DNA of 64,000 bases. Source: an uncultured Bacteroidales bacterium. Lineage in GTDB: Bacteria > Bacteroidota > Bacteroidia > Bacteroidales > Paludibacteraceae. Within the stretch, counting starts at the first letter, position 1. Every line of letters begins with the position of its first letter. The translations under genes were made by a program, and so were the position numbers. The stretch lies in the NCBI GenBank assembly GCA_946626605.1, contig CAMOUL010000001.1, forward strand, positions 207,932 to 271,931, given 5' to 3'. The notes beneath the pieces are model-generated. The model did no database searches and was not told the origin of the DNA. It was given only the letters and a program-made list of their open reading frames with translations. This document shows positions 61,679 through 64,000 of this stretch, piece by piece.

Positions 61679-62122
61679 ATGCTACAAATTGGAGACAAGA
61701 TGCCGGCATTTAGCGCTGCCGACGAGACCGGCAAAATGGTCACAAACAACGACCTGATCGGCAAAAAGACAGTCATTTATTTCTATCCGAAGGACTCCAC
61801 TCCGGGTTGCACGGCCGAGGCATGTAACATCCGCGACAACTACCATGCTTTCCTCGCGCATGGCTATCAGGTCTATGGCGTGAGCAAGGACAGCCAAGCC
61901 TCGCATATCAAGTTCAAAGAGAAATACGACCTGCCTTTCCCGCTGCTGAGTGATCCTACGACCGAAATGCTGCAAGCCTTCGGCGCCTGGGGCGAGAAGA
62001 AACTGTATGGTAAGGTTAGCATGGGAACACTTCGTAAGACCTTCATCTTCAATGCCGAGGGCCTCCTCGAGCGTATTATCGAAAAGGTCGACACCAAGAA
62101 TCACACCGCACAGATTCTATAG
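61679..62122 (+). CDS. bcp: Thioredoxin-dependent peroxiredoxin (Bcp/PrxQ)
   Basis: 147 residues. STPGCTAEAC gives the peroxidatic C44 and the resolving C49, the PrxQ alpha-2 type. It reduces peroxides using thioredoxin. The start is 4 bp after the phosphatase stop. Confidence 0.92.
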   Translation: MLQIGDKMPAFSAADETGKMVTNNDLIGKKTVIYFYPKDSTPGCTAEACNIRDNYHAFLAHGYQVYGVSKDSQASHIKFKEKYDLPFPLLSDPTTEMLQAFGAWGEKKLYGKVSMGTLRKTFIFNAEGLLERIIEKVDTKNHTAQIL

Positions 62123-62253
62123 AGCCTTTTTGTTATTTTCTCCATTGATAGAAGCTCTGTTTTCGATTATAGCAAAGCGGACACAATCCCTGCTTCGATC
62201 AATGTTGTTTTTCTGTATAATTTTTTTGTTTAAACTATAATTACAATATAAAA

Positions 62254-62859
62254 ATGATGGCACTATTATTTTCGTTGATTACTCTGCCGTATTCGGCAAA
62301 CGCGTTGGAGCCGGTGATCAGTCAGGAAACGATTGAATATCACCACGGTAAGCACTTGCAGACCTATGTTGATAACCTCAATAAACTCGTTGCCGGCACG
62401 GAGTTCGAGGCCATGCCGTTGGAGGAGATTGTCGCTAAATCCCAAGGCGCTATCTTCAATAATGCCGGTCAGATCCTCAACCACAACCTGTACTTCACCC
62501 AGTTCAAACCCTACGACAAAGAGCAATCACCAATCACCAATGACCAATTACCTATAATCAAGGCCATTGCCCGCGATTTCGGCTCGTTTGAAGCCTTCAA
62601 AGCGGAGTTTGAGCAGAAAGGCACCACGCTCTTCGGTTCAGGTTGGGTTTGGCTCGCAGCGGACAAAGACGGCAAACTCGTCATCACGCAGGAACCTAAT
62701 GCCGGCAACCCCGTTACAAAGGGCCTCAAACCCCTCTTGACGATGGATGTCTGGGAGCATGCTTATTACATCGACTATCGCAACCGCCGTGCGGCGCATT
62801 TGCAAGCCCTCTGGCAGATCATCAATTGGGACGAAATCAACCGTCGTTATACGGAATAA
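62254..62859 (+). CDS. Superoxide dismutase, Fe/Mn family
   Basis: 201 residues. Metal ligands H30, H77, D165 and H169 are all present (EYHHGKHLQTY, LNHNLYF, MDVWEHAYY). Metal choice is not clear from sequence. The first ten residues (MMALLFSLIT) are more hydrophobic than in usual cytosolic SODs but short for a signal peptide. A 7-bp array encodes residues 91-99 (QSPITNDQL) in the hinge between the two domains. Confidence 0.93.
   Translation: MMALLFSLITLPYSANALEPVISQETIEYHHGKHLQTYVDNLNKLVAGTEFEAMPLEEIVAKSQGAIFNNAGQILNHNLYFTQFKPYDKEQSPITNDQLPIIKAIARDFGSFEAFKAEFEQKGTTLFGSGWVWLAADKDGKLVITQEPNAGNPVTKGLKPLLTMDVWEHAYYIDYRNRRAAHLQALWQIINWDEINRRYTE
62524..62551. repeat. 7-bp-period array inside the SOD gene
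   Basis: CAATCAC, CAATCAC, CAATGAC, CAATTAC. Confidence 0.88.
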
Positions 62860-62901
62860 TCAGCGATTTTCGTTACAAAAATCAACATTATTTGCAGAAT
62901 T

Positions 62902-62935
62902 TCCCATATATATTTGCATATATGGGATTTTTTTT
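62902..62935 (+). terminator. Intrinsic terminator after the SOD gene, overlapping the next promoter
   Basis: TCCCATATAT (62902-62911) pairs perfectly with ATATATGGGA (62918-62927) around the loop ATTTGC, followed by eight T. The loop contains the -33 box of the next promoter. Confidence 0.82.
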
Positions 62936-62944
62936 GTAATTTTG
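62913..62944 (+). promoter_or_regulatory. Bacteroidetes-type promoter for the RhuM-like gene
   Basis: TTTG at 62913-62916 (in TTTGCATATATG), 20 bp including the terminator T-tract, TAATTTTG at 62937-62944. Confidence 0.78.
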
Positions 62945-62965
62945 CCGTCCGAATTGCTTTGCGTA

Positions 62966-62982
62966 TATGTGCATCGCACATA
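62966..62982 (+). promoter_or_regulatory. Hairpin or operator in the RhuM-like leader
   Basis: TATGTGC and GCACATA form a perfect 7-bp inverted repeat around ATC, about 15 nt into the leader. Either an RNA hairpin or a protein-binding palindrome. Confidence 0.45.
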
Positions 62983-63003
62983 GCGCATGTGTAACAATAG
63001 CAA

Positions 63004-63441
63004 ATGTCGAAACAACTTCAAATACGTAATTCCACTGCGGACTTCTTGATCTTCCAGGCCGAAGACAAAGCGCAGGGTGTTCAGGTGTTCTATCAGGATG
63101 AGAACATCTGGGCTACGCAAGATGCTATTGCCACGCTCTTCGATAAGGGGTGTTCTACCATCACGGAGCATTTGAAGAACATTTATCAAACGGGAGAACT
63201 GGACGAGCAGACCACATGTCGGAAATTCCGACACTTGGGGTCAACAGGGCAAGAATACGAGACAAAGTATTACAACCTTGATGCCATCATCTCTGTGGGT
63301 TACCGTGTTAACTCAATTCGTGCCACCCAATTCCGCAGATGGGCAACCGGCGTGTTGCGTCAGTTCGCCATTAAGGGATACGTCCTCGATAGAAAACGCA
63401 TGGAGAATGGAATGAAAGAAAGTTATAGAAAAGCAGCATAA
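63004..63441 (+). pseudogene. RhuM-family protein, N-terminal part only
   Basis: 145 residues matching the first half of RhuM-family proteins (WATQDAIATLFDKGCSTITEHLKNI, YNLDAIISVGYRVNSIRATQFRRWAT, LRQFAIKGYVLD). Family members usually run to about 330 residues; here the frame stops soon after the conserved block, so the C-terminal half is missing. RhuM genes are typically accessory and linked to mobile DNA. A good promoter precedes it, so the short protein may still be made. Confidence 0.7.
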
Positions 63442-63483
63442 AAAGGAGTTCAAAAAGAAAAAATTAATCTCGGAGAAACAAAC

Positions 63484-63756
63484 ATGACAAGTGAAGAGTT
63501 AAAGAGTATTAATCCTCGTGTGCTGCGTTTGATTAAGGCGTTAGGTACGGAGACATTAACGCGACGTGGCATTTGCGGGAACATGGAGTTGAAGTGCCGC
63601 AGGAGTTTGTGGGATAATTATGTGATGCCTTCGAGAGATGCTGGATATGTGGTGATGGCTTACCCTGCGCATCCGAACAGTCCGGATCAAGCATATCGTT
63701 TGACGCAGAAAGGTTTGGAGGTGCTGAAGGCGTTGCAGGAAGAAGAGGGTAGGTAA
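63484..63756 (+). CDS. Small winged-helix protein
   Basis: 90 residues. Predicted helices and wing read LIKALGTETLTRRGICGNM, RRSLWDNYVMPSRDAGYVVM, AHPNSPDQAYRLTQKGLEVL, very like the C-terminal winged-helix domain found on Fic and AAA-type accessory proteins. It stands alone here, either as a small regulator or as the remnant of a larger protein. It lies 42 bp after the RhuM fragment. Confidence 0.6.
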   Translation: MTSEELKSINPRVLRLIKALGTETLTRRGICGNMELKCRRSLWDNYVMPSRDAGYVVMAYPAHPNSPDQAYRLTQKGLEVLKALQEEEGR

Positions 63757-63771
63757 ATCTAATAATGCGCT

Positions 63772-64000
63772 AGGGTACAAGCAGGGTACAAGTAGAGTAT
63801 AAGGTTGTTGAGGGAGATAGATGGGAACGAACGAGATTGTATGGGAAGGGTGCAAGTAGGGTACAAGCAGGGTGCAAGATGGTTATGAGGTGGTGATGAG
63901 AGAGTCGGGGTGATAACAGAGGGATCGTGTGGATGGGGTATAAACAGGGTGCAAGTAGGGTACAAGCAGGGTGCAAGATGGTTATGAGGTGGTGATGAGA
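63772..64000. repeat. 11-bp-period repeat field with a 55-bp direct repeat, running off the window
   Basis: Degenerate 11-mers follow one another: AGGGTACAAGC, AGGGTACAAGT, AGAGTATAAGG and so on. A block of five units (AGGGTGCAAGT, AGGGTACAAGC, AGGGTGCAAGA, TGGTTATGAGG, TGGTGATGAGA) occurs identically at 63847-63901 and 63946-64000, start to start 99 bp. No protein gene on either strand looks credible; the minus-strand frames are repeat translations. Confidence 0.85.

Noticed and set aside
37020..62551. The 7-bp arrays as a CRISPR array
   Set aside because: Units are 7 bp, contiguous and without spacers, and no cas gene is present.
63759..63976. Minus-strand frames of about 68 codons rich in Tyr-Pro-Cys-Thr-Leu
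   Set aside because: They are the translation of the 11-bp repeat, lack a start context, and change frame with each unit.

Overview
The window reads as chromosome of a bacterium of the order Bacteroidales (phylum Bacteroidota). Fourteen promoters fit the Bacteroidetes sigma-ABfr pattern (TTTG-like -33 box, 19-21 bp, TAnnTTTG -7 box). Shine-Dalgarno sequences are scarce. The gene set is also typical of the group: type III glutamine synthetase, dimeric GlyS, Omp28-like and DUF4836 lipoproteins, TorF-like porins, YgiQ and LL-diaminopimelate aminotransferase. Nothing fixes the genus. No rRNA, tRNA, CRISPR array, prophage or insertion sequence was found. The only accessory-looking stretch is the right edge.

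Layout, left to right. 1-2194 (-): two translationally coupled GH13 amylase lipoproteins, the second cut by the window edge. 2312-5653 (+): metallo-beta-lactamase-fold protein, polyprenol-phosphate sugar synthase, argS. 15398-5684 (-): small lipoprotein, membrane protein, VanX-like dipeptidase, small outer-membrane protein, a giant TamB protein carrying an Omp85 barrel, a CPA2 antiporter, murG. 15399-15902: non-genic, with divergent promoters, a probable structured RNA with its own terminator, and the promoter of a secreted endonuclease I. 17085-29053 (+): eight overlapping genes (AspT-like transporter, MATE pump, RND adaptor, RND pump, phosphopantetheinyl transferase, dnaX, YgiQ, M23 peptidase). 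43471-29087 (-): a 13-gene convoy (small DNA-binding-like protein, two TorF-like porins, apbE, TlpA, DUF6029, two Omp28-like lipoproteins, a small secreted protein, dnaE, folC, prmA, a Crp/Fnr regulator). 43624-50460 (+): mnmE, yicC, gmk, nadD, DUF4836 lipoprotein, two-gene ABC transporter. 52082-50511 (-): glyS. 52302-59480 (+): glnA (GSIII), dapF, dapL, glmS, ddh. 60407-59484 (-): EamA transporter. 60577-62859 (+): oxidative-stress genes (rubrerythrin, LMW phosphatase, Bcp, SOD). 63004-64000: a truncated RhuM-like gene, a winged-helix protein and an 11-bp-period repeat field running off the window.

Many genes serve the cell envelope: meso-DAP made by two routes (DapL+DapF and Ddh), GlcN-6-P from GlmS, lipid II from MurG, wall trimming by the VanX-like and M23 enzymes, and outer-membrane assembly by the TamB-barrel protein.

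Two observations stand out. First, the 1611-residue TamB protein continues without a stop into a TamL/TamA-type Omp85 barrel, with no POTRA domains between, so one chain would be anchored in both membranes. Second, at least 19 short degenerate tandem arrays with an exact 7-bp period are scattered through the window, 12 inside conserved genes and 7 in untranslated gaps, several ending on start codons.
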